From Plasmopara viticola (lineage: Eukaryota; Oomycota; Peronosporomycetes; Peronosporales; Peronosporaceae): 64,000 nt of DNA. This document shows, in pieces, positions 11,901 through 22,372 of this stretch. The stretch is from NCBI GenBank assembly GCA_001695595.3, contig MBPM02000058.1:62001-126000 (forward strand). The letters are read 5' to 3'. The translations under genes were made by a program, and so were the position numbers. The notes below the pieces were generated by a model. The model made no database searches and was not told where the DNA came from. It worked only from the letters and a program-made list of their open reading frames with translations. Position 1 is the first letter of the stretch; each line of letters opens with the position of its first letter.

Positions 11901-14060
11901 TGGCCCTTTTGTATCTGTGCAAGTCTAAGAGGATAGAGTGGGTGTGTCTGTTGTCGCCCAGCGTTTAAACACTTAAATGAATTGAATACGCGCTTAGCTG
12001 TTGCCCGATTGCTGCTGTGAACGTTTAGATAGACTAGAATTACGTATCTTTGGTCGTACATTGTCTCAACGCTCCAAGGGAGTAATTATACGCCTTGTTT
12101 TATACCTATTGCATCTGTGCACGTCTTTAAGGATCGAAAGGACGTATCTGTCGTCGCATATTATCGCAGCGCTCTAAGAAAGTGATTGTACACTTAGTCG
12201 TGGATCAGTTGCGTCTGTGCACGCCTTGAATAATAGAAACTGCGTATCTTTGGCCGTACAGCGTCTCAGCGCTTCAATTCGGTAAATATACGCTTAGTTG
12301 CAGCGTTGTTGCGTCTGTGCACGTCTACAATGATACAAAAACCGTATCTGTGGCCGTCCAGCGTCTCAGCGCGGCAATGAAGTAGATTTACGCTTAGTCT
12401 TGGCTTTATTGCGTGTGTGCATATTAGTAAAATCGAAAAGACAGATCTGTGGTGATACAGTGTCTAAATGCTTGGATAGAGTGAATCAACACTTAGTTGC
12501 GGCCTTATCAAGTCTTTGAACGTCTAGATAGATTGGAAAAACGCTTTTATGGTCGGAAAAGGACTCACCGCTAAAAGAGAGAATTTTTTCGCTTTGTTGT
12601 GTCTTTATTGCATCTGTGCACGTCTCAAAATATAGAAAGTACGTATCTGTCGTCACACATCCTCTCAGCGCTCGAGAAAAGTGATTATACGCTAAGTCGT
12701 AGATTTGTTGCACTTGCGCACATCTTGATCAAAGAGATGTATCTGTGGCCGCACAGCGGCTCAGCGCTTCAATGAAGTTGATATACGCATAGTTGTGGCT
12801 CTATTGCGTCTGTGCACGTCTAGAAAAAAACAAAAGACGTAGTTGTGGTCGTACAGCGTCTCAGCACCTAGCAGAGATGAATATACGCTTAGTTGTGACC
12901 GTTTTGCGTCTGTGAACGTCCGCATAATTTGAAATGACGTATGTATGGTCGGGAAACGTCTTAGCCCTTAATAAGAAAGATTATACGCTTTGTTGTTTCT
13001 CTATTGCATCTGTACACGTCTTAAAAGATAGAAAGGACGTATTTGTTGTCGCACATCATCTCAGCGCTCTAGAAGAGTGATTATACGCTAAGTCGTAGAT
13101 CTATTGCGTCTGTGCATGTCTAGAATGATACAAAAGGCGTATCTGTGATTGTACAGTATTCCAGCGCTTGAAAAAAGTTAATGTACGCTTAGCTGTAACT
13201 CAATTGAGTCTGTGAACGTCTAGATAAAGAAAGAGGACGTATCTATGGTCGTAAATTGTATCCGTGCATAAAGAGAGAGATAATATCCGTTGGTGTGTCT
13301 TTATTGCATTTCTGCTCGTCTTAAAAGATAGAAAGGATGTATCTGTCGTCGCACATCATCTCGGTGCTCTAAAAGACTGATTATGAGCTTTGTTGTGGCT
13401 CTATTGCGTCTGAGCGCTTCTTGAAGAATAGAAAGTACTTATCTATAGCCGTACAGTGTTTCAGCTCTTCAATGAAGTAAATATACGCTCAGTTGTTGCA
13501 CGTATGCGTCTGTGCACGTCTAGAACAATACGAAAGAAGTATCTGTAGTTGTACAGTGTATCAGCGCCTCAATTAAGTGAATGTACGCTTAGTCGTAACC
13601 TAATTGCGTCTTTAAATCTCTAGATAGATCGAAAAAACATATCTATGGTCGAAAATGACTCAGCGCTTAAAGAGGGTGAGTATACGCTTTGTTGTGTCTC
13701 TTTTACGTCTGTGCACGTCGTAAAAGACAGAAAGGTCGTATCTGTCGTCGCACATCATCTCAGCGCTCTAGAAGAGTGATGATACGCCAAGTCGTGGCTC
13801 TATTGCGTCTGTGAACGTCTTAATAGATTAAAAGGTCGAATTTTTGATCTTAATACGTCTCAGCGATTAAAAAGAAAGAGTTTACGGCTTGTTGTGTCTC
13901 TATTGCTTCCGTGCACGTCTCAAAAGTTAGAAAGGACTTATATGTCGTCGCACATCATCTCAGCGCTCTAGAAGAGTGATTCTACGCTCACCGTAACTCT
14001 GTTGCGTCTGTGTACGTTTGAATAACAGAAAGTACGTATCTGCGGTCGTACCGCTCTCCA
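8991..14060 (+). repeat. Satellite array of ~100-bp a-b-c monomers, degenerate
   Basis: This is the same satellite family without the X segment. Monomers of about 100 bp share a skeleton of TTGCGTCTGTGCACGTCT, then AGAAAGGACGTATCTG, then CAGCGTCTCAGCGCTT, then CGCTTAGTTGTG. Three types follow each other. Type a has TGCTGACGTTCAGCG. Type b has GTGAACGTCTAGATAGATTG and TAGCTATGGTCGTA. Type c has ATCTGTCGTCGCACATCATC. Together they make a ~300-bp trimer. Divergence between copies rises rightward, and beyond about 12 kb the a/b/c order becomes irregular. Deletion junctions between monomers are visible near 10,735-10,760 and 11,261-11,290. No gene is supported here. Confidence 0.9.
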
Positions 14061-16060
14061 GTCCTTTCGATGTTTCTACACGTGTACAGACGCAGTAGAG
14101 CCGCAAGTTGGCAAATAGAACCTCGGTCAAAGCGCTAAGATACCGTATGGCCATCTATCTGAGTTTTTTATCTTTTAGTTGTGCTCAGACGTGCTGAGAC
14201 GACCTACTGTCGAACAATGTCTCGCTTGAAGCGTGGAGCCTCGGTATAGCTCGGATCAATCTCGTCTACATGTGCGCAGACGTTGTAGAACCACAGCTTC
14301 TCAGAAACGACTCGTTTCAAGCGCTTTGACATACAAAGGCCATCTGGCAGTCCTGTCAAACTTTCTATACATGTGTAGACGCAGTAGAGCCACAAATTAA
14401 CAAAAAAAATACTCGATCCAAGTGCAAAGATATCGTATGGCCATCAATTCATTCTTTCTGCTGAGCCAACCACCTGTCGAACAATGTCTCGCTTAAAGCG
14501 CTAAGACTTGGTATAGTTCGGATCAATCTTTTCTATAAATCTATACGCTCGCAGACGCCCTAGAGCCACAACTTTTCAAAAACGACTCATTTCAAAAGCT
14601 TAGACATCACAAGTTCATCTCTCAAACCTTTTGAACTTTCTATACGTGTGCAGACGCAGTAGAGGTACGACTTTGCAGATAAATACTCGATCAAAGCACT
14701 AAGATATCGTATGGCCATCGATCCGTCTTTTCTATCTTCTTAGTTGTGCTCTGACGTGCTTAGACAACAACCAGGCAAAAAATGTCTCGCTTGAAGCGTT
14801 AAGACTATGTTAAGCCATCAAACGATCCAGTCTAAGTTTTCTTCGTGCAATGAAGCACTAAAGACACAACTTATCAAAAAACGACTCGCCTCACGCTCAG
14901 ACATTCCAAAGCCATCTGTCAGTTCTTTGAACTTTCTTTACGTGTGCAGACGCAGTAGAACCATAACGTGTGAAATTAATACTCGATCAAAGCGCTAAGA
15001 TAACGGATGGCTCTTGATGTGTCCTTTCTATCTTCTTAGTTGTCTCAGACGTGCTGAGACAACAACCTGTCAGACAATGTCTCCCCTAAAGCGCTAAGAC
15101 TTGAAATAGCCATCGGTCAATTTCGTCTATCTTTCTTTGCGTGCGCAGAAACACTAGAGCCCTAACTTTTCGGAAAACGACTCGTTTAAAGCACTTAGAC
15201 ATCCCAAGACCATCAGTCAGTCTTTTCTATATTTCTTACTGTGTGAAGACGCAGTAGAGCCGCAAGTTGGCAAATAAATACTCGGTCAAAGCACTAAGAT
15301 ATCGCATGGCCATCGATCCGTCTTTTCTATTTCCTTAGTTGTGCTCCTACGTGCTGAGACAACAACATGTCTCGCTTGAAACGCTAAGACTATGTATAGC
15401 CATCATACGATCATGTCTAAGTTTTCTTCGTGTGATGAGACACTAGAGCCACAACTTACCAAAAAACGACTCGCCTCACGCGCTCAGACATCCTAAGGTC
15501 ATCCGTCAGTCCTATTGACCTTTCTTTGCGTGTGCAGACGCAGTAGAGCCACAACTTTGCAGATAAATACTCGATCAAAGCGCTACGATATCGGAAAAGT
15601 CTTGGTCCGTCCTTTCTATCTTCTTAATTGTCTCAGACGTGCTGAGACAACAACCTGTCGAATGATGTCTCGCTTGAAGCGCTAAGACTTGGAAAAGCCA
15701 TTGGTCAATCTCGTCTTTCTTTCTCTACGTGCGCAGACGCACTAGAGCTCCACCTTTAAAAAAAACTCGTTTTAAGCCCTTAGACATCCCAAGACCATCT
15801 GTCGGTCTTTTCGATATTTTTTTAAGTGTAAAGACGCAGTAGAGCCGCTAGTTGGCAAGAAAATACTCGATCAAAGCGCTCATATATTGAATGGCCATCG
15901 ATCCGTCCTTTCTATCTTCTTACTTGTGCTCAGACGGGCTGAGACAACAACCTGGCGAAGTGTGTCTAGCCTAAAGCGCTAAGACTTCGTGTAAGCCATC
16001 ATTCGATCGTGCCTATTGTTCTCTAGCTGCAAAGACGCACTAGAGCCGCAACTTACCAAA
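14061..16060 (-). repeat. Inverted arm of the same satellite array
   Basis: From about 14,060 the same monomers appear in reverse complement. The recurring GCAGACGCAGTAGAGCCAC is the reverse complement of the GTGGCTCTACTGCGTCTGC type of motif to the left, and AGCGCTAAGAC matches GTCTTAGCGCT. Spacing stays near 100 bp. Copies are more diverged than those to the left, and the array fades out around 16,060 into non-repetitive DNA. The junction lies within roughly 14,045-14,090. No gene is supported inside this arm. Confidence 0.85.
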
Positions 16061-17908
16061 AAACGACACATGTAGCCAGCCACACAGCCTTATACTAACG
16101 CCACATTCATATGAGTGTGTTTAACTAAAGCCACTCTCATCCCTTACTTTGACCAATAAAATCACAGCTACATGAGCATTGTATGAAATATTTGACAATC
16201 TTTCAGAGATTTTTGTTAAAAATACTATCTATAACACGTCCTGGCAAGGATATTGGCGACAGGAGTAACTCAAATCACACTCCAGCGTGGTCGTCTACTA
16301 TTTGAGATGGAAACGAGCTTCTAAAAGCAGAAGCATTGAGGGCCATCAGGCAGTACCTCTTACAAAACGAGACCGACTTCAATTGGCTCCTTTGCCCGGC
16401 TGTCACTGTGCCCGAAAGAGGCCAATGATTTGTTGTAACGAGACGCATCAATTAAATGGCAAAGATGCCCGTGAGTTAAGCGTTGCTGCCTTCACCGCCA
16501 TGGATGCTGCACATGTGTCGCTCGAATGTATAGAGGCTTTCGAAGTCTGGAAGACGGTGTTTCTGGACGTCGAGCCGAGTGAACAAAACGAGTTCGTGTT
16601 GCCAGAGCAAGAAAAAAAGAAAACCTTACAGCTTGCGTTCCGGGTAGTTGTGTGTTATTTTAAGGACGATCCTTTAAAGTTTACGCCTAGGTAAAAATAA
16701 AAGTGCACGCGACAATTTAAGCTTAGAATCATGTGAACAAGTTTCGGTGAAAATTGCTGTCGTCCACCATGATATTAATTTTGTACTCTTCGAAATGTGT
16801 GGACCTACGACTCAATCATCCATACTTTCGAGCAATCTCAAGCTTTTGGCCGAGCTATCACAAGGCTAAAAGCTGGATTTGTCAAATTAAGGTGATGGCT
16901 ACACCGAAAGGTGTGTGTCTAGACTGGTGGCCTAACTGTAACACGGGTAGGTTTCGTTAGGGTATTTGCAGTAGTGTCATCTCGTTTACTTCAGTGACAC
17001 TTGTAAAGCGCTGTCACCACATCTTTACATCTGATTTTGGTGGTTTCTTAATATTTCCAATTTTGGATACGCATCGCCGTGTTAAAATATCGGCGTAAAT
17101 TTTGGAGCCGAATGAACTCATGATCACCATCAACAGCAAATAAGGTCTGCTCAAGTGTTTAGAATTATTTGTAGATCCGACACAAGAGCTAAAGCAGCTA
17201 GACCATTTTTGCGAGCTGCACTTCTTTCTTCGTTGGCAATATTCTCGACGTGTACGAATACAGCAGCATATTTCATAGCGTGCTGAAGTTTTACCTATAA
17301 ATCAGAAAAATCCCGATGCAGCAAATAAAAAAATACTAGGCACCACGTCAGCCGTGTAGTCACCATAATACCAGTGAAGTAAGAATAAGAAGGATTAGTT
17401 TTCGTTTTACCGAGTAATTAAATTTAGAATAATAAACTTATCTGTCTGCAAGACTTTTTTTCTCGTCAGAATGAATTCTGTCGAAAATCGTAGCGTCTGG
17501 CTGCATTCTTCTTAATAGTGGCAACGTCCTTGATAGCTCCCAACAACGTGCAGTGCCCATCGTCCAGCTGTCCCCTAACAATCCCGTGCGTGCGCAAAGT
17601 TATTTTATTCGGTTGACAGAATTTGTAGTAACAGTAACTATTATTACAAATGTCGGAGCGCCGGAAGTTTGAAGTTCAGTCCCCGCGGCTAGGTAGAGTT
17701 GTTCTTTAGGCGTAGGGATCAGATGGGATTCGTTAAATATATGCAAAGGCAGCCAAAAATAGCTAATTCCCTTCAAATTATCTAATTTACCCTGATTTCG
17801 CTTAAACGCTGCCGCAAAAGGACGCGAGGAAAGACGCGTTTGGGAGAGGCGACCCACGTAACTTTTGGTCAGAGTTCAATTTACTTCAAGCCCCGCACTG
17901 CCCTGAGA
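16061..17908. other. Satellite-flanking region without a clear gene
   Basis: Non-repetitive, moderately AT-rich DNA lies between the satellite and the PAM2-motif gene. Short open frames occur (16,425-16,694 and 16,754-16,960 on the plus strand). The first is listed separately. The second encodes an unrecognised peptide, and neither shows a domain I can name. No RNA gene or mobile-element end was recognised. Confidence 0.5.
16425..16694 (+). CDS. Orphan ORF, 89 aa, unrecognised
   Basis: The frame is open upstream to about 16,287, but the first in-frame ATG is at 16,425. The peptide begins MICCNETHQLNG and ends with a short charged and hydrophobic stretch (EKKKTLQLAFRVVVCYF). No signal peptide, membrane segment or known motif is visible. 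It lies just outside the decayed satellite edge and has no close partner gene. It could be the remnant of a longer gene, an exon of one, or a chance frame. I would not assign a function. Confidence 0.2.
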   Translation: MICCNETHQLNGKDARELSVAAFTAMDAAHVSLECIEAFEVWKTVFLDVEPSEQNEFVLPEQEKKKTLQLAFRVVVCYFKDDPLKFTPR

Positions 17909-18406
17909 ATGGTGTCTTCCCCTTTACTATCTTCAACGTTGGATGCGTTAGCGCCGCCCTTTTACCCGTCCATGAACTGGCTTCCTGCGATTACGGACGA
18001 CTATTACTTGGAGCGCCCGCACTCGCCAGGCAAGGCAGGCTTTGTGATCGCAGACCCCGTGGAGACTATCTCCGACATTCCGGACGAGGAGCTTTTTGAT
18101 CCCGCGTACTATCCCCTGACGGCCACTGAGATGTTGGAGCTGGAGCAAGTTGATGAAATCAATGAGATTTTAGCCGAGTTGGACTTGATGGAGAGCCACG
18201 AGGAATTGCACTACAAGCTTAGCGAGAAGACGCGTGACCTCCGGTCTAGCTCCGACGTGGATGCTGAGATTTACAGCATCATGGCAAAGACTGTCAAATC
18301 AAAGAGCTACTCGTCGAAACCGCAGACTTTCATGCACAAGAAAACTATCTGTCACGCCAACAGAAACGGACGCCAAGCGTTGCACCAACCCCGTTCGATG
18401 AATTAG
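17909..18406 (+). CDS. PAM2-motif protein (ERD15/PAIP2-like, PABP-binding)
   Basis: This single-exon gene starts at the ATG at 17,909 and encodes 165 aa. Residues 9-20 (STLDALAPPFYP) match the PAM2 motif, with Leu11, Ala15, Phe18 and Pro20 at the spacing of the L-x3-A-x2-F-x-P core. PAM2 motifs bind the MLLE domain of cytoplasmic poly(A)-binding protein, as in PAIP2, ataxin-2 and plant ERD15/CID proteins. The rest is acidic and low in structure (PDEELFDPAYYP, then a Leu/Glu-rich helix near 75-105), with a basic C-terminal tail. An N-terminal PAM2 followed by an acidic region is the layout of ERD15-type proteins. PABP binding is inferred from the motif only. Upstream in-frame codons lack an ATG, so this start is preferred. 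It stands alone between sparse intergenic regions. Confidence 0.6.
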   Translation: MVSSPLLSSTLDALAPPFYPSMNWLPAITDDYYLERPHSPGKAGFVIADPVETISDIPDEELFDPAYYPLTATEMLELEQVDEINEILAELDLMESHEELHYKLSEKTRDLRSSSDVDAEIYSIMAKTVKSKSYSSKPQTFMHKKTICHANRNGRQALHQPRSMN

Positions 18407-18907
18407 TTGCTCCATTTTTACCTTCAAAATGCGGCGGCACTCATGGGACACGCAATGGAGTGAGTGAACAACGTGATTTGCGACTGTGGTGTGATGGCGT
18501 AGGCACATGCATTTATAACAAAAATCGCGCTCCATCGGACTTCTAACGATAAAAACGACCCATCTACAGTGTAGCTCCGGGCTCAGATGCGCTTTAGGGT
18601 GCGTATGAGCTTGGACAACTACACACCATACAAACAGCATATACCTCGTGCTACAGGCAGTCGGTAAAAGGAGGATTTGACTGTGGTACCTTACCGGAAA
18701 CTTTGGTGAAAGAAAGGAGAGTCAGCGTATTTTACGAACAATGAGCGGCGTGTTTATAGTATCGAGACTCGGTTGACTCCTCTTTACGTCTTCAACTATT
18801 TGTAAATCGCAGTACGAGTGTATTATTTTAAGAAAAATTATAATAATGTAGGATGGAGCGAATTTTAAGTTATTTTTCACTAGTTGATACGTGGGTATCT
18901 ATCTAAT

Positions 18908-19195
18908 CTACCAAGTGTGTCGGCTTAAATTAGCAACGCATGCTTGCCGATCTATGCGTCTGAAATTTTTAATTCGATCGAGATTTATTTCTTCCGCATA
19001 GCTTCTCATTGCAACCTCATTGTCAAGAAAACTGTCCAGCAATCCGCGGCTACTTGCTGCGTCGCAAAGTTTTGTCAGTTGGGACCAGAATTCAGCGCTC
19101 ATTCGACCTTGTCGGCATCGTCGAAGGAACAGCTTTCTGGCGGCTAGACGATTGCGAATCACGTGAAAGAACTGTACAATTACGCTAGGTGTCAT
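18908..19195 (-). CDS. Orphan ORF, 95 aa, basic, unrecognised
   Basis: On the minus strand an ATG at 19,195 opens a 95-residue frame beginning MTPSVIVQFFHVIRNRLAAR and rich in Arg/Lys (for example RKLFLRRCRQGR), with a helical middle. The frame is open a little further upstream but without an ATG. It has no signal peptide or domain I recognise. The composition could fit a fragment of a DNA-binding or transposon-derived protein, but that is a guess. It may equally be a chance ORF. Confidence 0.2.
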   Translation of the reverse strand: MTPSVIVQFFHVIRNRLAARKLFLRRCRQGRMSAEFWSQLTKLCDAASSRGLLDSFLDNEVAMRSYAEEINLDRIKNFRRIDRQACVANLSRHTW

Positions 19196-19622
19196 GTCGA
19201 TAGTAAATTGACGTCTGGGAAATGATGGACGACTCAGCAATTTGAAGTGATGGCCGATTAAACAATTTGACTACTTCTCACTTTTTAGTCAGATGAATGC
19301 GAGCACATGTTTTACCTCTTTAAGTTGATTTAGTACTACCCATTCAATTTGCTGTTAAAGCAAGAAAAATGATCCAATCGTCAGGTGGGAATTCTGGTGG
19401 ACTTTTTGATTTTGCTGGGCGCACGAAAACTTTGCCGACGTCTTTGCTCTTGAATGACAAATTTGCGATACTTCACGATTCTCTTTAATATCTGTGCGGG
19501 CGATTGTAAAATGACATACTTATGCATAAGTGATCATGGCGTAACTTTTCGAGAGTTGTAAGAGCAATCACGTGCTGTTGCAGTCTTAGCAATTGCAACA
19601 ACAGCTGCACATCGATCTCGGC

Positions 19623-19648
19623 TACGATTGGCTGCCCGACCAATCGTA
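19623..19648. promoter_or_regulatory. Inverted repeat carrying two CCAAT boxes
   Basis: TACGATTGG and CCAATCGTA form a perfect 9-bp inverted repeat with an 8-nt spacer. Each arm holds a CCAAT box, in opposite orientations. It lies about 270 bp upstream of the IQ-motif gene start at 19,918, so it may be an NF-Y-type promoter element. No function is shown by the sequence itself. Confidence 0.35.
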
Positions 19649-19917
19649 AAAACAGCGAGGAACGTCTGGCAACACCTTGTATAGAATGACATTAGAGAGC
19701 ACGTATATTAGATTTCAGAGGAATTTCTGGCCTTTTGCTATATTAGATTTTTGCGTATTTGCTGCGCTAAATTTAAATTACAAGCGTTTTAGGGGTAAAC
19801 ATTTACATGTTGACGAGTTGGAAAAGGCGTTGAGACTCGATTGTAGTGTTTATTGCCATGAACATTACGCAGTGATAGTTTTCGCCAACGTGCTTTAAGC
19901 TGGAAGAGGACCAAGTG

Positions 19918-22323
19918 ATGGCACTATTTAATCAAAAAGACAAGGACGAGGAAGAACGACGAGCACTTGAGCGAGAGTTGGCGACAGAGTTGGCTGCATT
20001 ATCCGATAATGATAATGAGAGTGCAGATGATGAGCCGGGTGATTTGATCGATTACGTTCGCTTGGATCTCAATACGGTTTTAATGCAATTGAAAGAGGAT
20101 AAAGTTGACAGTCACGATGATTCGATAACTACACATTGGAATTTATTGCGTCAAAGTCTTGAACGAAGCGACTGCGAGTTTTTTCAACCATGTTATGAAA
20201 ACTTGAAGGATATTCGTACATTAATCTCTGATGATATTGTGCCGGCCGCACAAAGCGAGACCCAAGAAATAAATTTAGATGAGGAATTGGGTGAGAGCAA
20301 GACGACCGTACAGGACGAGAAAGTAAATCAACCAAGTCTTAAGGATGATAATGTGGATAAAAATGATGAAGTTGTGTGTAGCAAGAGTATTCTTGTCAAC
20401 GAGGGCGTTGAAAAGCGTACTGTTGATGGAAATTGTGCCACTCCAGATTGTATCAGTAAAACGTTAACTCTACCTTTTGGTACTGACTTGATCGAATATC
20501 CGACACTTTCACGTACTATATTGGATCCCCATTCTCAAATGTCTTTGGATTTTCCGACTGAATTTCTCTCGCCAATAGCTCAAGATTTCATTATTCAAGA
20601 TCAGAATCAAACGGTTGCTTCACAACACGAAGCTCGAGAATCGCGGCGTTTAAAAGCTCAAGCTCAATACGATAAGGAATGTACAGAAGCAGCGACTTTA
20701 CTGCTGCAACTTGAAAAAGAATACAAAATTCAAGAGACAACCGCAGCCCTTTTACGACGGGAGACTCAAGAGCGATCGTTCTTGGCTCTAGAAGAGATTC
20801 GTAGTTGGCACGTTGCCATTGCGGAGCGTGAAGTATACGAATGTGCACTGATGTCTTTGATTGACGAAGAATCGAAACGATTTGAACTTGAAACGGCTCG
20901 TCTTGAACGAGAACTTGATCTCATGGATACAGAAGATCAAGCTGAAAAAGATCGAATCCGAGCTGTTTCTCAGTGGCAAGAAAGCGTGGCTCGGCAATGT
21001 TTTCATCTAGTGTTAATGGCTCTGATAGAGTATCATCAAAATCGGCAAGAATGGTTGGAACAGGAGATTAAGCGTGAGCGTTGCGAATGTGTGCAAATGC
21101 GAGCTGAAGAATTATTGGTACGACGAGTGATAATTGACAATCATGTGCGTGCAGAAAATCGCATGCAAATGGAAGAGGAAGATTTTTTGGCAAAGTTGAT
21201 GGAAGTTTGGATCCAAAAAAGGAAAGTGGAAGAGAATTCTCGAGAATCTGACAATCAAAAAAGGATGCAAATTGAAGAGGTTCAAACACGTGCTGCATGG
21301 GCTTTTCTTGTTTATTTACAGCACGAGACAGAACGTCATGCGTGTTTTGCCATGGAACAAGAAGAAACGTTTAGTCGCAATGCGTGGACGTTTTGGAATC
21401 AAGTTGAAAGAGCGGAACAGGAGCGACAACGCTTGGAAACTCTTTGCAGTTTGCAACGACTTGGACGAATCATTGAGCAACATCAAGTTATACAGTTTTA
21501 TTCAAAATGGAAGAGATGGCACGAGCAGGAGAAGGACAACAAGCGGTTCAATGCAGCGAAACGTATCCAATCGTGGTTACGAGAGACCTTGCAACACTTT
21601 GAGGCTTCGCTCTTGTCTGTAAATATCAGTGATGACGAGTTGGGTGTATGTATCATGGATGAAGCTGATGAGAATGGCGAGATCCAGATTGCCATGACAG
21701 CGAAAAGTCAAGACGCGGCACTTCGTTTACAGTCAACCTTTCGTGGGTTCCATGTGCGACGGAAGTTTGCAAATGCCTTGTCGCTTGCTCAAGAGGTTGA
21801 AGCTACTGAAGATGAAGATGGCATGCTTGCCGTCAAGTTGGACGACTTTATCCAACCGCCACCGGAATTAGTGGAGGGGTGGGAGGACCCCGTCTTGCCT
21901 CTCCCGTCCGCTCTTTGCCAACGCCCAGCACTCCAAGACCAAGTCAAAGTCGATGTTGAAACTACACATGAAACGATATGTGCAAATGAATTTAGGCGGT
22001 CGAACGTTGAGGCTCCTGCAAACTTGGCCGCAACCTTGTGGAACAAGATGAAGCGTGTCAAGCAACGTCAGCAACACTCCCATCAGGAACGTCAACGCGA
22101 ACGAGATCCCCTCTATCGAGTCTCAAAATTACTCAACCGCAAGAAATCCTCGACGTGCAGGATCGAGAAGAAAAGCAACCAGAGCGATTGCGTTGATACA
22201 CAAGGCCAGCAAACGACAACGTATGTTTCATGGTCCGTCACAACTACTGCAAAAAAGAAATTAAAAGGAAAAGTGCCGTCAATGGTGGAGCGATTACGAC
22301 GACAAACCATGGCGGAACGATGA
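19918..22323 (+). CDS. IQ-motif coiled-coil protein, 801 aa
   Basis: This is a long single-exon gene; the ATG at 19,918 is directly preceded by an in-frame GTG. The N-terminal third is acidic and low complexity. From about residue 235 to 560 the protein is a continuous highly charged helical region (many E/R/Q heptads), predicted coiled coil. Two IQ-like segments follow: AAKRIQSWLRE near 545 and AALRLQSTFRGFHVRRKF near 600, the second fitting the calmodulin-binding IQxxxRGxxxR pattern well. The C-terminus is basic (KMKRVKQRQQ, KKKLKGK). IQ motifs bind calmodulin or EF-hand light chains. Proteins of this layout are common in flagella and centrosomes, but no specific orthologue is recognised. 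It converges on the BART-domain gene with only 49 bp between stops. Confidence 0.8.
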   Translation: MALFNQKDKDEEERRALERELATELAALSDNDNESADDEPGDLIDYVRLDLNTVLMQLKEDKVDSHDDSITTHWNLLRQSLERSDCEFFQPCYENLKDIRTLISDDIVPAAQSETQEINLDEELGESKTTVQDEKVNQPSLKDDNVDKNDEVVCSKSILVNEGVEKRTVDGNCATPDCISKTLTLPFGTDLIEYPTLSRTILDPHSQMSLDFPTEFLSPIAQDFIIQDQNQTVASQHEARESRRLKAQAQYDKECTEAATLLLQLEKEYKIQETTAALLRRETQERSFLALEEIRSWHVAIAEREVYECALMSLIDEESKRFELETARLERELDLMDTEDQAEKDRIRAVSQWQESVARQCFHLVLMALIEYHQNRQEWLEQEIKRERCECVQMRAEELLVRRVIIDNHVRAENRMQMEEEDFLAKLMEVWIQKRKVEENSRESDNQKRMQIEEVQTRAAWAFLVYLQHETERHACFAMEQEETFSRNAWTFWNQVERAEQERQRLETLCSLQRLGRIIEQHQVIQFYSKWKRWHEQEKDNKRFNAAKRIQSWLRETLQHFEASLLSVNISDDELGVCIMDEADENGEIQIAMTAKSQDAALRLQSTFRGFHVRRKFANALSLAQEVEATEDEDGMLAVKLDDFIQPPPELVEGWEDPVLPLPSALCQRPALQDQVKVDVETTHETICANEFRRSNVEAPANLAATLWNKMKRVKQRQQHSHQERQRERDPLYRVSKLLNRKKSSTCRIEKKSNQSDCVDTQGQQTTTYVSWSVTTTAKKKLKGKVPSMVERLRRQTMAER

Positions 22324-22372
22324 GGTCCTTAGATCTTTTATTATTTTTTGTAATTTATGCGATTGCAAGAGA

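Larger units (their letters stand above)
18407..19917. other. Intergenic region with weak ORFs
   Basis: The 1.5 kb between the PAM2 gene and the IQ-motif gene holds one unrecognised minus-strand frame (18,908-19,195) and a CCAAT-bearing inverted repeat near 19,623-19,648. Both are listed separately. A short plus frame ending at 19,898 just upstream of the IQ gene might be leader sequence. No RNA gene or transposon end is evident. Confidence 0.5.

Noticed and set aside
811..12713. Many 60-130-codon minus-strand frames inside the satellite
   Set aside because: They are repeats of one another produced by monomers near 99-100 bp, lack start or promoter consistency and have no domain. They are treated as by-products of the satellite, with only the frame persistence noted as a finding.
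14204..14998. Short frames in the inverted satellite arm
   Set aside because: They fall wholly within reverse-oriented monomers and show no protein-like conservation.
1..16060. CRISPR-like array
   Set aside because: Repeats are ~100 bp, adjacent and diverging, with no unique spacers, and the genome is eukaryotic. It is a satellite.
17600..17857. 85-codon minus frame beside the PAM2 gene
   Set aside because: No ATG start, no recognisable domain, and it lies in the probable promoter of the PAM2 gene.
19677..19898. 73-codon frame just upstream of the IQ gene as a separate gene
   Set aside because: It opens with TTG, has no known domain, and lies in the likely leader or promoter of the IQ gene.
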